Positions 8,594 to 17,298 of a DNA stretch of 40,829 nt are shown here, piece by piece. The translations under genes and the position numbers were made by a program. The notes beneath the pieces were generated by a model that ran no database searches, was not told the DNA's origin, and was given only the letters and a program-made list of their open reading frames with translations. This stretch comes from an uncultured Eggerthellaceae bacterium (GTDB lineage Bacteria > Actinomycetota > Coriobacteriia > Coriobacteriales > Eggerthellaceae), in assembly GCA_910584145.1 (NCBI GenBank), contig CAJTXX010000018.1, forward strand, positions 1 to 40,829. Reading direction: 5' to 3'. The stretch's first letter is position 1. Each line of letters begins with the position of its first letter.

Positions 8594-11218
8594 ATGGAGA
8601 AGAATGTACGAGGAACGTCCATCGTGAAGGGGCTGGGCTTCAACAGCTTCGGCATCGGCTCGAATGCCTGCACGGTCGACATCGACGAGGAGCAGGACAA
8701 GATCCTGCGCATCAGGCCGTTCCATTTCGACGAGCACTACACAGCGGACGAGCTGAACGCCTGGAAGATCGAGGCTCGGGGCAAGACCTTCGAGCCCGGG
8801 TTCAAGACGCTCATCTCGCCGCTTTCGCTGTCTTACAAGAAGCGCGTCTATTCCAAGAACCGCATCCCCTATCCGATGAAGCGCGTCGATTGGGACCCGG
8901 CCGGCGAGCGCAACCCGCAGAACCGCGGCAAGAGCGGTTATGAGCGCATCAGCTGGGACGAGGCCTGCGGCCTGATAGCGGCAGAGATCAAGCGCATGCA
9001 CGACGAATACGGGCCGGAGGCCATCCTGTGCGAGGTCGACGGCCATGGCGAGACGAAGGTGGTCCACGCTGCCCACGGCTCGATCACGGTGCTGCTCGAT
9101 CTGTGCGGCGGCTTCACGCTGCAATCGCGTCAGCCCGACAGTTGGGAAGGCTGGTACTGGGGTGCCAAGCACATCTGGGGCATGGACCCGCTGGGGCAGA
9201 ACTCGCTGCAGAACAACATCATCAAAGATATCTCCGAGAACGGCGATGGCGTGCTGTTCTGGGGCTGCGATGTTGAGACGACGCCGCTCGGATGGGGCGG
9301 CTACATGGCGAGCCGCCTGTGCAAGTGGTTCACCGAGCTGGGCATCTTGCAGATACACATCTCGCCCGACGTGAACTACACCAATGCCGTGCACGCTGAC
9401 AAATGGATACCGGTGCTGCCCAACACCGATGCCGCCTTCCAACTGGCCATCGCCTACACCTGGATAAAGGAAGGCACCTACGACGCCGCGTACCTGGAGA
9501 CTCACGCCGTGGGCTTCGAGAACTTCAAGTACTACGTCATGGGCGGCGAAGATGGCGTCCCGAAGACCCCCAAGTGGGCCGAGGCCATCTGCGGCGTGCC
9601 GTCCTACACCATCAAGGCGTTCGCGCGCTGGTGGGCGCAGCATGCTGTGTCCATCGCGCACTGCAACGGCGGCAGCTATATTCGCAGTTGCTTCGCGCAT
9701 GAGCCCGCGCGCCTGGAAGTGGCGCTGCTGGGCATGCAGGGCCTGGGCAAGCCGGGCGCCAACCAGTTCAAGATGCTGGAATGGACGCTGTTCGGCATCC
9801 CCACGGTGACGCCGTTGCCGCCGTCGACGGTCATCCCCAACATCGGGGCGGCCTACCGCGGCTATATCACCGGCACGAAACCGAGCTTCATCCCCAAGAC
9901 GAAGATCCCCGAGGCCATCATGAATCCGCCGGTGCAGTGGTACGGCCATGTGTCGGCCGGCCTGCCGCGCGAGGACCAGTTCACCGGGCCGTTCACCTTC
10001 CCGGCAGAAGGGAAGAGCCGCATCCACATGGTGTGGTCGGACACGCCGTGCTGGGAGACGTGCTGGAACGGCGGCTTCGAGATGCAGGACGCGCTGCGGC
10101 ATGAGTCCATCGAGTGCGTGGTCATCCAGCATCCGTGGATGGAGAACGACTGCAACTTCGCCGATATCATCATCCCATCCAACACCAAGTTCGAGAGCGC
10201 CGACATCGGCACCGACTCCGACTCGGGTCAGTGGAACGTGGTGTTCTACGAGAAGCAGGCCATCAAGCCGCGCATGGAATCGAAGTCGGACGTGGAAGGC
10301 GTGGGCGAGATAGCCAAGGCGTTCGAGAAGTTCGGCGGCATCTACGAGAACATCTACGAGCGCTACATGGGCGGCAAGACCTACGACGAGTGGATAGAGA
10401 CGGGCTTCGACACCTGCGGCATCCCCGAGGGCGCTATGACCTTCGAGGAGTTCAAGGAGAAGCAGTACTATCCGTTCCCCACGCGCGAGGATTGGAAGGA
10501 TATCCCGGCGGGGCTCATCCAGTTCCACGACGACCCCGAGGGCCATCCGCTGCGCACGCCAACCGGCAAGTTGGAGTACTACTCCACGTCGCTGGCGCAG
10601 AACTTCCCCGACGACGCCGAGCGCGGCCCTGTTCCCCGCTGGGTGGCTGTATCGGATGAGCATCACGAGCGGCAGTCGACTGAGCGTGGGCGCACGTATC
10701 CGTTCCTGCTGGTGTCGAATCATCCGCATTTCCGCGTGCATGCTCAGCATGACGACGTGACCTGGCTGCGCGAGATAGAGACGTGCAAGGTGGTCGGCCC
10801 TGACGGGTACCGCTACGAGCCCATCTGGGTGAACCCCATCGACGCGGGCAAGCTGGGATTGAAGACCGGCGATATCGCCAAGCTCTACAACGAGCGCGGC
10901 GGCGTGCTGGGCGGCGTCATCGTGACCGAGCGCATCATCCCGGGCGCTCTGTACCAAGATCACGGCTCGCGCGTCGACTCCATCGTGGTGGGCGCTGGCG
11001 GCGAGGGCCTCGACCGCGGTGGTGCGAACAACCTGATCGCCCCCACGGCCTGCACGTCCAAGAACACGGTGGGCGAGGTGACGAGCGGTTTCCTCGTGAA
11101 CATCGAGAAGGTGGATGTCTTCGAGCTGGCGAAGCGCTATCCCGAGGCATTCGAGCGTCCATACGACCCTGACTGCGGCCTCATCGCGACGGCTCGCGTT
11201 GAGCAAGGAGAGGAGTAG
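8594..11218 (+). CDS. athL: Pyrogallol hydroxytransferase-like molybdoenzyme, large subunit
   Basis: A DMSO-reductase-family enzyme of 874 residues, essentially the size I recall for Pelobacter acidigallici pyrogallol-phloroglucinol transhydroxylase alpha (about 875). As in that enzyme, the N-terminal iron-sulphur cysteine set is missing and there is no Tat signal, so it is cytosolic. D182-S183-W184 (QPDSWEGWYWG) falls where that enzyme has its catalytic Asp and Mo-ligating Ser, and H151 (DGHGETK) where its active-site His lies, with a constant offset of 7-8 residues. YERISWDEA is the superfamily signature. The reaction would be net hydroxyl transfer between polyphenols, or reductive dehydroxylation in a relative. 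GGGAG precedes ATG 8594; the small subunit starts 3 nt after the stop. Exact substrate is not determinable here. Confidence 0.87.
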   Translation: MEKNVRGTSIVKGLGFNSFGIGSNACTVDIDEEQDKILRIRPFHFDEHYTADELNAWKIEARGKTFEPGFKTLISPLSLSYKKRVYSKNRIPYPMKRVDWDPAGERNPQNRGKSGYERISWDEACGLIAAEIKRMHDEYGPEAILCEVDGHGETKVVHAAHGSITVLLDLCGGFTLQSRQPDSWEGWYWGAKHIWGMDPLGQNSLQNNIIKDISENGDGVLFWGCDVETTPLGWGGYMASRLCKWFTELGILQIHISPDVNYTNAVHADKWIPVLPNTDAAFQLAIAYTWIKEGTYDAAYLETHAVGFENFKYYVMGGEDGVPKTPKWAEAICGVPSYTIKAFARWWAQHAVSIAHCNGGSYIRSCFAHEPARLEVALLGMQGLGKPGANQFKMLEWTLFGIPTVTPLPPSTVIPNIGAAYRGYITGTKPSFIPKTKIPEAIMNPPVQWYGHVSAGLPREDQFTGPFTFPAEGKSRIHMVWSDTPCWETCWNGGFEMQDALRHESIECVVIQHPWMENDCNFADIIIPSNTKFESADIGTDSDSGQWNVVFYEKQAIKPRMESKSDVEGVGEIAKAFEKFGGIYENIYERYMGGKTYDEWIETGFDTCGIPEGAMTFEEFKEKQYYPFPTREDWKDIPAGLIQFHDDPEGHPLRTPTGKLEYYSTSLAQNFPDDAERGPVPRWVAVSDEHHERQSTERGRTYPFLLVSNHPHFRVHAQHDDVTWLREIETCKVVGPDGYRYEPIWVNPIDAGKLGLKTGDIAKLYNERGGVLGGVIVTERIIPGALYQDHGSRVDSIVVGAGGEGLDRGGANNLIAPTACTSKNTVGEVTSGFLVNIEKVDVFELAKRYPEAFERPYDPDCGLIATARVEQGEE

Positions 11219-11221
11219 GAC

Positions 11222-12055
11222 ATGGGCAAGGTATTCGTATTCGACGCCGCACAGTGCACGGGCTGCCGCAATTGCCAGCTGGCCTGCAAAGACGAGCATG
11301 TGGACAACGATTGGAGCCCTATCGCGCTGCCTCAGCCCGATACCGGCCAGTTCTGGCTGCACCTGCGCGAGAAGGTGCGCGGCCAGGTGCCCAAGGTGAA
11401 GTTGGCGTATGTCGCGCATATGTGCCAGCACTGCGACGCTGCGCCCTGCATGCAGGCTGCGGCTGACATGGGCCGCAAGGACGCCATCTACAAGCGCCCC
11501 GATGGCTTGGTCATCATCGACCCGGTGGCCTCCAAGGGCATGGAGCACATCGAGGATGCGTGCCCCTACGGCGCGATCTTCTACAACGAGGCGCTGGCGG
11601 TTCCGCAGAAGTGCACCGGGTGCGCGCACTTGGTGGACGAGGGCCTGCCGCCGCACTGCGTGGACGTGTGCCCGCATGGTGCGCTGCGATTCGGCGACGA
11701 GGAGGACTTCGCAGCCGAGATAGCCGCTTCCGAAGAGCTCATCGAGGGCTCGGGCGCGAAGCCGCGCGTGCATTACCTCAACCTGCCCAAGCGCTTCTTG
11801 GCAGGAGTGGTGGTCGACCTGGAGGCCGACGAGGTGGTCATCGGGGCCAAGGTGACGGCTGAGAACCTGGACACCGGCGAGGTGCTGGTCGAGCAGACCG
11901 ACGCCTTCGGCGACTTCTGGTTCCACCAGGTCGCTGCGGCCGATTGGCGCGTCTATGTCGAGGCCGACGGCTTCATGACCCGCGCCATCGAGGCATCGAC
12001 CAAGGAAGAGGATCGAAACGTCGGGCCCATCGAGGTGTTCGCTGCGATGGCGTAA
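11222..12055 (+). CDS. athB: Pyrogallol hydroxytransferase-like small subunit (three 4Fe-4S clusters plus beta-sandwich domain)
   Basis: A 277-residue iron-sulphur subunit matching the transhydroxylase beta subunit (about 275 residues). Twelve cysteines are seen: C12, C15, C18, C22; C68, C71, C76; C114; C131, C134; C146, C150, enough for three [4Fe-4S] clusters. The second motif ends CMQAA instead of the usual C-x3-C-P, which accounts for the lost fourth cluster. Residues about 184-277 form a carboxypeptidase-regulatory/transthyretin-like beta-sandwich (AGVVVDLEADEVVIGAKVT ... WRVYVEADGF), also a feature of the known beta subunit. It is coupled to the large subunit, with AGGAGAGGAGTAGG serving as ribosome site. 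Confidence 0.9.
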   Translation: MGKVFVFDAAQCTGCRNCQLACKDEHVDNDWSPIALPQPDTGQFWLHLREKVRGQVPKVKLAYVAHMCQHCDAAPCMQAAADMGRKDAIYKRPDGLVIIDPVASKGMEHIEDACPYGAIFYNEALAVPQKCTGCAHLVDEGLPPHCVDVCPHGALRFGDEEDFAAEIAASEELIEGSGAKPRVHYLNLPKRFLAGVVVDLEADEVVIGAKVTAENLDTGEVLVEQTDAFGDFWFHQVAAADWRVYVEADGFMTRAIEASTKEEDRNVGPIEVFAAMA

Positions 12056-12069
12056 AGCCCGGCTCATCT

Positions 12070-12097
12070 GCGCCGCCTGCTCGCGGGCGGGCGGCGC
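12070..12097 (+). terminator. Intra-operon GC hairpin
   Basis: Perfect 8-bp stem GCGCCGCC (12070-12077) with GGCGGCGC (12090-12097), loop 12 nt, between the small subunit and the transporter. No T run follows, so it is more likely an mRNA stability or partial-termination element that lowers transporter expression than a full terminator. Confidence 0.4.
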
Positions 12098-12121
12098 CGA
12101 CCCGATCAGGAAGGGTAGAAC

Positions 12122-13525
12122 ATGTCTACTACAAAGTTACCGACACGCATCATCGGTCTCGCGCTCGCGTGCGCGCTGCTGGTGGTAGCTGCACTGCTTC
12201 CCGATATGGGAGGCTTCACGCATCAGGGTTGGCTGGCCGTGGGCTTGCTGCTGACGCTGGCTGTCTTGTGGATCACCACGCCCATCCCGCTGGGCGCTAC
12301 GGGTCTGCTCGTGTTGGTGCTCATGCTGCTCCTCGGCATAGCGCCGAACTGGGCGGGGGCCACCGGCGGATTCGCGAACAATGCGGTGTTCTTCGCCATC
12401 GCGATATTCTGCCTGCCGGTGGTGGTCTTGAAGACGAAGTGGGGCATCCGCCTGGTCGGCTGGCTGGTCGAGCGCGTGAATGAGAATTCGCGCAAGCTCA
12501 TCCTGCTGTTCATGGCGACCTGCGCGCTGCTGTCCACCGTGCTGTCCGACTTCTGCGTCACTATCATCTTCTACGGCTTCGCCCTCACTATCTTGAAGGC
12601 GGCCAATGCCGATCCGGCCCACTCGAACCTCGGGAAATGCCTGATGATCGGCATCCCGGTGGCGGCGGTCATCGGCGGCATGTCCACTCCTGTGGGCGGC
12701 AATTTCAACATCCTGGCCATCTCGACGATGGAGCAGGCGACCGGCGCGAGCGTGTCGTTCCTCGAGTGGATGGCCATCGGCCTTCCCATCGCCATCGTCA
12801 TGGTGCCCATCGCGTGGTTCTTCCTGACGCTCGCGTTCAAGCCTGAGCCCATCGAGGACCGGTTCCTGAACGAGATACGCGAGCAGGCTGCCGCGGCCAA
12901 GGACATCGACGGTTTCGACGTGAAGGCGGTCGTCGTCCTCGTCGCTACGCTCATCGCGTGGGTGGCTTCCAGCTTCATCCCTGGGCTCGACTCCACGATG
13001 GTCACCATCATCGCGCTGGCCGTCATGATGCTGCCCGGGCTCGATCTCATCAACTTCAAGGAAGTCCAGCAGCAGGTTCCGTGGGATATCGTCATCATCA
13101 TCGGCACTATCATCTCGCTCGGCATGGTGGTCATGCAGACCGGCGCCGCCAAGGCGATGGCCGACCTGCTGATGGCGACCGGCCTGACCGGTTGGAGCGT
13201 CATCCCCATGTGCCTGTTCATCTTCACGTTCGTGTATCTGCTCCATACGTTCTTCCCCATCGGCGCGGCTATCATCGCCATCTTCGTGCCCATCTCCATC
13301 CCGCTGTTCGCCGCTATCGGCGTCAGCCCGGTGGTGCCTACGGTGGCTATCGCCATCTGCGTGGCGGGGAACTTCTTGCTGCACTTCAATCCGACGGTGG
13401 CGCTCACCTTCGGGCAGGGCTATTACAAGGCCGGTGAGATGGTCAAGTTCGGCATCGGGCCGGCTATCTGCCTCATCGTGCTGATGTCGCTGTGGATTCC
13501 GTTGATCTCGGGGATGTTCTCCTAG
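12122..13525 (+). CDS. SLC13/DASS-type anion transporter
   Basis: A 467-residue membrane protein with about 11-12 helices. Family hallmarks include WITTPIPLGATGLL near residue 50, SDFCVTIIFYGFAL (about 142) and GGMSTPVGGNFNILA (about 185), the Ser/Thr-Pro-Asn signature of ion/anion symporters of the divalent-anion-sodium group. Such proteins import di- or tricarboxylates, sulphate or organic anions with Na+ or H+. Being the last intact gene of the transhydroxylase operon, it may bring in the aromatic acid or export a product; this is inference. AGGAAGGG precedes ATG 12122, and a terminator follows the stop. Confidence 0.85.
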   Translation: MSTTKLPTRIIGLALACALLVVAALLPDMGGFTHQGWLAVGLLLTLAVLWITTPIPLGATGLLVLVLMLLLGIAPNWAGATGGFANNAVFFAIAIFCLPVVVLKTKWGIRLVGWLVERVNENSRKLILLFMATCALLSTVLSDFCVTIIFYGFALTILKAANADPAHSNLGKCLMIGIPVAAVIGGMSTPVGGNFNILAISTMEQATGASVSFLEWMAIGLPIAIVMVPIAWFFLTLAFKPEPIEDRFLNEIREQAAAAKDIDGFDVKAVVVLVATLIAWVASSFIPGLDSTMVTIIALAVMMLPGLDLINFKEVQQQVPWDIVIIIGTIISLGMVVMQTGAAKAMADLLMATGLTGWSVIPMCLFIFTFVYLLHTFFPIGAAIIAIFVPISIPLFAAIGVSPVVPTVAIAICVAGNFLLHFNPTVALTFGQGYYKAGEMVKFGIGPAICLIVLMSLWIPLISGMFS

Positions 13526-13549
13526 AGCGTTCTCTGGTCGGCGATCCTT

Positions 13550-13602
13550 GAGGCAGGGCCGGTGCCCCCTTCCCCTCCGAATCCGGTCCTGCCTCGCTTT
13601 TC
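13550..13602 (+). terminator. Rho-independent terminator after the transhydroxylase operon
   Basis: Stem GAGGCAGG (13550-13557) with CCTGCCTC (13588-13595), extended by CCGG/CCGG after one mismatch, followed by GCTTTTCC. It lies 25 nt past the transporter stop. Confidence 0.75.
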
Positions 13603-13660
13603 CGCATCTGCTCCGAGAAGCCTTTTCTCGATCCGACTCTGTATCCTGTGAGGAGGCCCT

Positions 13661-14934
13661 GTGCGCTTCTTGTCCGAGTTCCGTATGGCGATACTGGCGG
13701 GCATCATCTATTTCTGCTCGACGGGCTGCGTGCTGGCAACAGCCACCATCGCCAACCCCCTTATGCTGGCTGATGAGAGCCTCAGCCTGAATGCCACCAT
13801 GCTGAGCGCCGGTTTCTCGGTGTTCGTGCTGTGTCAGGGCATCCCGGGCCCGCTGGTAGGGAGCGTCATCGGGCGGATGGGCACGCGGTTCGCCATGATA
13901 CTGGGCGCGTCGATCATGGTGCTGGGCGCGCTGGCGATGGCGTTCGTGGTCAGCCAGCCATGGCAGTACCTGGTGTGCTTCGGCGTGCTGATGAGCGTCG
14001 GCTCGGTCATGGCCGGTCAGCTGTCGTGCCAGAACTTCGTGGGCGAATGGTTCTTCGAGAATCGCGGGCGCGCTATGACCATCATGATGCTGCTCGGTGG
14101 TTCGGGGCTATCTTCGTGCCGCCGCTCGTGCATATGCTGATAGGGGCTACCGGCTCGTGGCAGGTTGCATGGGGGTTCGTGGGCGCTTGCGGCATCTTGG
14201 TCGTTCCCCTGGCTGCTGCGTTCGTGCGCGATAGGCGCGATGGGAGCCGCGGGAAAGCGTCTGAGCCGCAGGGGGAAGGCGAGGCTGCGCCGAAGGAGCC
14301 GCAGCGCCGGCGTGCGGCGGTGCGCGTGTACAAGACCACCGAGAAGATACCGTTCGCACAGGTGCTGCGCATGCCCGCATTCTGGCTGATAGCCCTGGCG
14401 GGCACCGGCGGCTATGCGGCGTATACCTTGGCGGTCAGCGAAGGCGTGCTGCATTTCAGCGCGCTGGGATTCTCGCAGGAGTCCATCGTGGGGGCGGTGG
14501 CTACGATGGGAGCGCTCGGGCTGGTGGGCACGCTGGGCATCGGCGCGCTGTCCGACCGCATCGAGCCGGTGCGGCTGATCGGCGGATGCCTGATAGCTCT
14601 GACAGTGGCCATCGTAGTGGCGGCTTTCGCCAGCAACACGCCGATGGTCTATTTCTACTACGCCGTGACCGGGCTCGCGTTCGGCGCGGTGTCGGTGACG
14701 TTCCCGACGGCGATAGCGAACTACTTCGGGCAGACAGCGCAAGCGCGCAATCTGGGGACCGGCCTCATGGTGACCACGCTGGTGGCTTCGACCATCCCGG
14801 TGTTCTCGGGCGCTATCTATGACGGCAGCGGCTTGCTGTCGAGCGCGTTCCTCATAGCGGCGGGTATCGTCGCTGCGTGCGCGGTGTGCGCGTTCGTGGT
14901 CAGGTTCCCTAAGGGCAGGGGTTCCGACCGGTAG
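13661..14934 (+). pseudogene. MFS transporter broken by a -1 frameshift
   Basis: A 12-helix major facilitator protein split over two frames. The first frame (GTG 13661 with AGGAGG upstream) encodes helices 1-5 up to MTIMMLLGGSG, then shifts at the G run 14104-14107 and ends at 14140. The next frame continues exactly with AIFVPPLVHMLIG through helices 6-12 to 14934. Adding one G would restore a single 425-residue protein, including the hydrophilic central loop (RDRRDGSRGKASEP ...) and the LSDRIEP loop of the second half. It resembles oxalate/formate-type (OFA) transporters. Either the gene is inactivated or varies by slippage, or the assembly lost a base in the homopolymer. It follows the transhydroxylase operon on the same strand after a terminator. 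Confidence 0.82.
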
Positions 14935-15055
14935 CGCTCGGGGTGGCAGGTGCGCTGGCATCTGGCGCTTGCGGCTGGAAGCTCGCTGGTGCGGGCGGCT
15001 GCATCGTTTATGAGCATGGGCGGTTCGCTGGGTCCGATCGTAAGGAGGAGGCGCG

Positions 15056-15487
15056 ATGGATACCTCTGTGATGGTCATCTTGATCGTCGTCGTTTTCGCG
15101 GTGCTGATCGCGTTCGTGGCGGTGGGGCAGCGCAAGGGCGGCAATGCCGAGCCTCTGCCCGCTGCGCCCCTGTCGGCGAAGGAGCAGGCGAAGCGCGGGC
15201 GCGTGGAGAAGGCGTACCTCGTCGGCGCTGGCCCCCGCGAGCTCGCCACGTTCAAGGCGACCTACCGCAATGGCGCAACCCAGCTTGAAACGGTGGACGT
15301 GGGCTCGCAGCGCTACGAGGAGATGTGCGCCGCCGAGCCGGAGCGCCTGCACCTCGATGGCGGGTGGGGCAACGATATCTCCATCATCTACCAAGACGGC
15401 GAGAAGCTGACCTGCCGATGCTGGTGGATGAGCTGGCAAGCGGCGCAGCTGCGCGACGAGCTGCTGCAACAGAACCGCCGCGCGTAG
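15056..15487 (+). CDS. Small membrane-anchored protein of unknown function
   Basis: A 143-residue protein. One N-terminal membrane helix (residues about 5-24, VMVILIVVVFAVLIAFVAVG) is followed by a charged linker and a soluble domain with many aromatic and acidic residues (LATFKATYRNGATQLETV ... LTCRCWWMSWQ). AAGGAGGAGG precedes ATG 15056. I do not recognise a family. The topology suggests a single anchor with the soluble part on either side; it stands alone between the MFS remnant and engB. Confidence 0.7.
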   Translation: MDTSVMVILIVVVFAVLIAFVAVGQRKGGNAEPLPAAPLSAKEQAKRGRVEKAYLVGAGPRELATFKATYRNGATQLETVDVGSQRYEEMCAAEPERLHLDGGWGNDISIIYQDGEKLTCRCWWMSWQAAQLRDELLQQNRRA

Positions 15488-15504
15488 CGTTGCCCGGTCT
15501 AGCT

Positions 15505-15524
15505 AGCGGGCGCAGATGCCCGCT
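15505..15524 (+). terminator. Short hairpin after the small membrane protein
   Basis: Stem AGCGGGC (15505-15511) with GCCCGCT (15518-15524), loop GCAGAT, followed by the pyrimidine run CCTTCC. A plausible weak terminator 18 nt past the stop. Confidence 0.4.
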
Positions 15525-15620
15525 CCTTCCGGTGCGATAAGTGAAGTCGTCGGCGCGCGGGGCGGCGCCTTTGATAGGATGGTTGCTGACCATTCCAGCC
15601 ACGACGATGCGGAGCGCACC

Positions 15621-16232
15621 ATGAACTTCCACAACGCCAGCTTCAAAGCGGCATACGGCACATCGGCGCAGCTTCCGTCGAGCGCAGGCCCTGAGGTGTC
15701 ATTCGCCGGGCGCTCGAACGTGGGCAAATCGTCGCTGCTGAACCGGCTGATGTTCCGCAAGGGCCTTGCGAAGGTGTCGCAGACGCCGGGGAAGACGGCG
15801 ACCATCAATTTCTACGATGTGGATGGCATCGATCTGGTCGATCTGCCGGGTTACGGCTACGCGCGGCGCTCGAAGCAGGAGCTGAAGCGCTGGTCTGAGC
15901 TGATCGAGGGCTACTTCAACCAGGAGAGGCAGTTCGCGCTGGTGGTCAGCCTCATCGACATACGCCACGACCCGAGCGCGCTCGATCACAACATGGTGGA
16001 GTTCCTGAAAGCGTCCGAGCTGCCGTTCGCCATAGCGCTGACGAAGGCCGACAAGCTGAGCAAACAGAAGGGCATGAGCCAGCGCAAGCACATAGCGGGT
16101 CTGCTCGACCTGCCGAAAGGCACTTCCATAGTGCTGACGTCATCGGAGAAGGGCACCGGCGCCGACGAGCTCCGCCACCTGATAGCCACCTACGTGGAAG
16201 CCTGCCAAGAGGGCGGAGCGCAGGGGCGCTAG
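15621..16232 (+). CDS. engB: Ribosome-biogenesis GTPase EngB/YsxC
   Basis: A 203-residue GTPase needed for assembly of the large ribosomal subunit. The G1 loop is GRSNVGKSS (30-38), the switch I threonine lies in GKTATINFY, G3 is DLPGYGYA, G4 is TKADK and G5 is TSSEKGTG. The length matches the family. The frame is open back to 15516, but that extension is not conserved-looking; ATG 15621 (MNFHNASF) has GGAG 6 nt upstream and gives the normal family N-terminus. Confidence 0.93.
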   Translation: MNFHNASFKAAYGTSAQLPSSAGPEVSFAGRSNVGKSSLLNRLMFRKGLAKVSQTPGKTATINFYDVDGIDLVDLPGYGYARRSKQELKRWSELIEGYFNQERQFALVVSLIDIRHDPSALDHNMVEFLKASELPFAIALTKADKLSKQKGMSQRKHIAGLLDLPKGTSIVLTSSEKGTGADELRHLIATYVEACQEGGAQGR

Positions 16233-16318
16233 GGTCCCTTTGGCGCCTTTGGCAACAGCGCGGATAAAGAAAGCTGTTGCCGTCCGATCGGGCTGCATTC
16301 TGATGGATAATCAGCGGT

Positions 16319-17248
16319 ATGAATGAAAGATTGGGAAATACGCTGCTCATCGCGAACCCGGTTGCGCAGAGCGGCTGCGGGCAAGCGGCGGCGCAGCGGG
16401 CGTGGAGGCTGTTGTCTGACGAGCTGGGCGATGCAGTGTCGCTCGCTATGACGAAGAGCACGGCGCATGCGGTCGACCTAGCCGCTGGTGCGGGTAACTT
16501 CGACACGGTGGTGGCGCTCGGCGGCGATGGGGTCATCCATGAGATCGGCAACGGGCTCATGTCGATACCTGAGACCGACCGGCCGCGTCTGGGTGTGGTG
16601 CCCGCAGGGTCGGGCAACGACTACGCGCACACGCTGGGCGTGTCGTGCGATCTGCGCACCGCATGCGACCAGCTGCTGAACGCCGAGACGCAGGCGGTCG
16701 ATGTCGGGCTCGTGAACAGGTCGTTCTTCCTAGAGACGCTCTCGTTCGGGCTCGATGCCGCCATCGCCCTCGACACGATGGATCGCCGCAAGCGCACCGG
16801 CAAGTCGGGCACGCCGCTGTACATGGCGAGCGGTTTCGACCAGCTGATGCACCACTTGGACGCGCTTCCCTACACCGCCAGCTTCGATGGCGGCGAGCCG
16901 ATTAGTGGCGAGTCCATCACCTTCGCCGTGCAGCTCGGCCCGTATTACGGTGGCGGCTTCAAGGTCTGCCCCGACGCTTCCCTGACCGATGGAACCTTCG
17001 ATATCTGCATCGCGCATCCGCCGATCGGCAGGTCGAAGGCCGCACTCGTGTTCATGATGGCCAAGAGCGGCAAGCACCGCGGCTTCAAGCAGATAGAGAT
17101 GCGCACCGCCCGCAGCTTGCACATCCAGTTCGAGACCGACCCGCCCGCCCAGATAGACGGCGAGAAGCTAGAGGGCCGCGCCTTCGACATAGACGTGGTG
17201 CCCCAAGCCCTGAACGTCCTCGTGCCGCAGCAGCAAGAAAAAAGCTGA
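16319..17248 (+). CDS. Diacylglycerol/lipid kinase family protein (DagK/YegS type)
   Basis: A 309-residue soluble lipid kinase. The nucleotide-binding signature GGDG lies at 68-71 within TVVALGGDGVIHEIGNGL, and PAGSGNDYAHTL at 95-106 is the second conserved loop; the C-terminal half is the beta-sandwich (YYGGGFKVCPDASLTDGTFDI). It likely phosphorylates diacylglycerol or an undecaprenol-type lipid for membrane lipid recycling. No good ribosome site is present. Instead GATAAT (16306-16311) sits 7 nt before the ATG, suggesting a leaderless transcript. The stop codon overlaps the bidirectional terminator at 17241. Confidence 0.9.
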   Translation: MNERLGNTLLIANPVAQSGCGQAAAQRAWRLLSDELGDAVSLAMTKSTAHAVDLAAGAGNFDTVVALGGDGVIHEIGNGLMSIPETDRPRLGVVPAGSGNDYAHTLGVSCDLRTACDQLLNAETQAVDVGLVNRSFFLETLSFGLDAAIALDTMDRRKRTGKSGTPLYMASGFDQLMHHLDALPYTASFDGGEPISGESITFAVQLGPYYGGGFKVCPDASLTDGTFDICIAHPPIGRSKAALVFMMAKSGKHRGFKQIEMRTARSLHIQFETDPPAQIDGEKLEGRAFDIDVVPQALNVLVPQQQEKS

Positions 17249-17273
17249 CCAGCCGAGACGACCGGTCAGCTTT
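17241..17273. terminator. Bidirectional terminator between lipid kinase and glnA
   Basis: Perfect 10-bp stem AAAGCTGACC (17241-17250) with GGTCAGCTTT (17264-17273), loop 13 nt, with A runs on the left (T runs on the minus strand). It serves the convergent lipid kinase and glutamine synthetase genes and includes the kinase stop codon. Confidence 0.75.
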
Positions 17274-17298
17274 GCTACCCTCGCATGCGCACGAGCGA

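Noticed and set aside
8180..12067. Very long minus-strand ORF (1295 codons) opposite the transhydroxylase genes
   Set aside because: Shadow of high-GC coding sequence: His/Arg/Leu-rich translation with no domains, while the plus strand has clear enzyme motifs.
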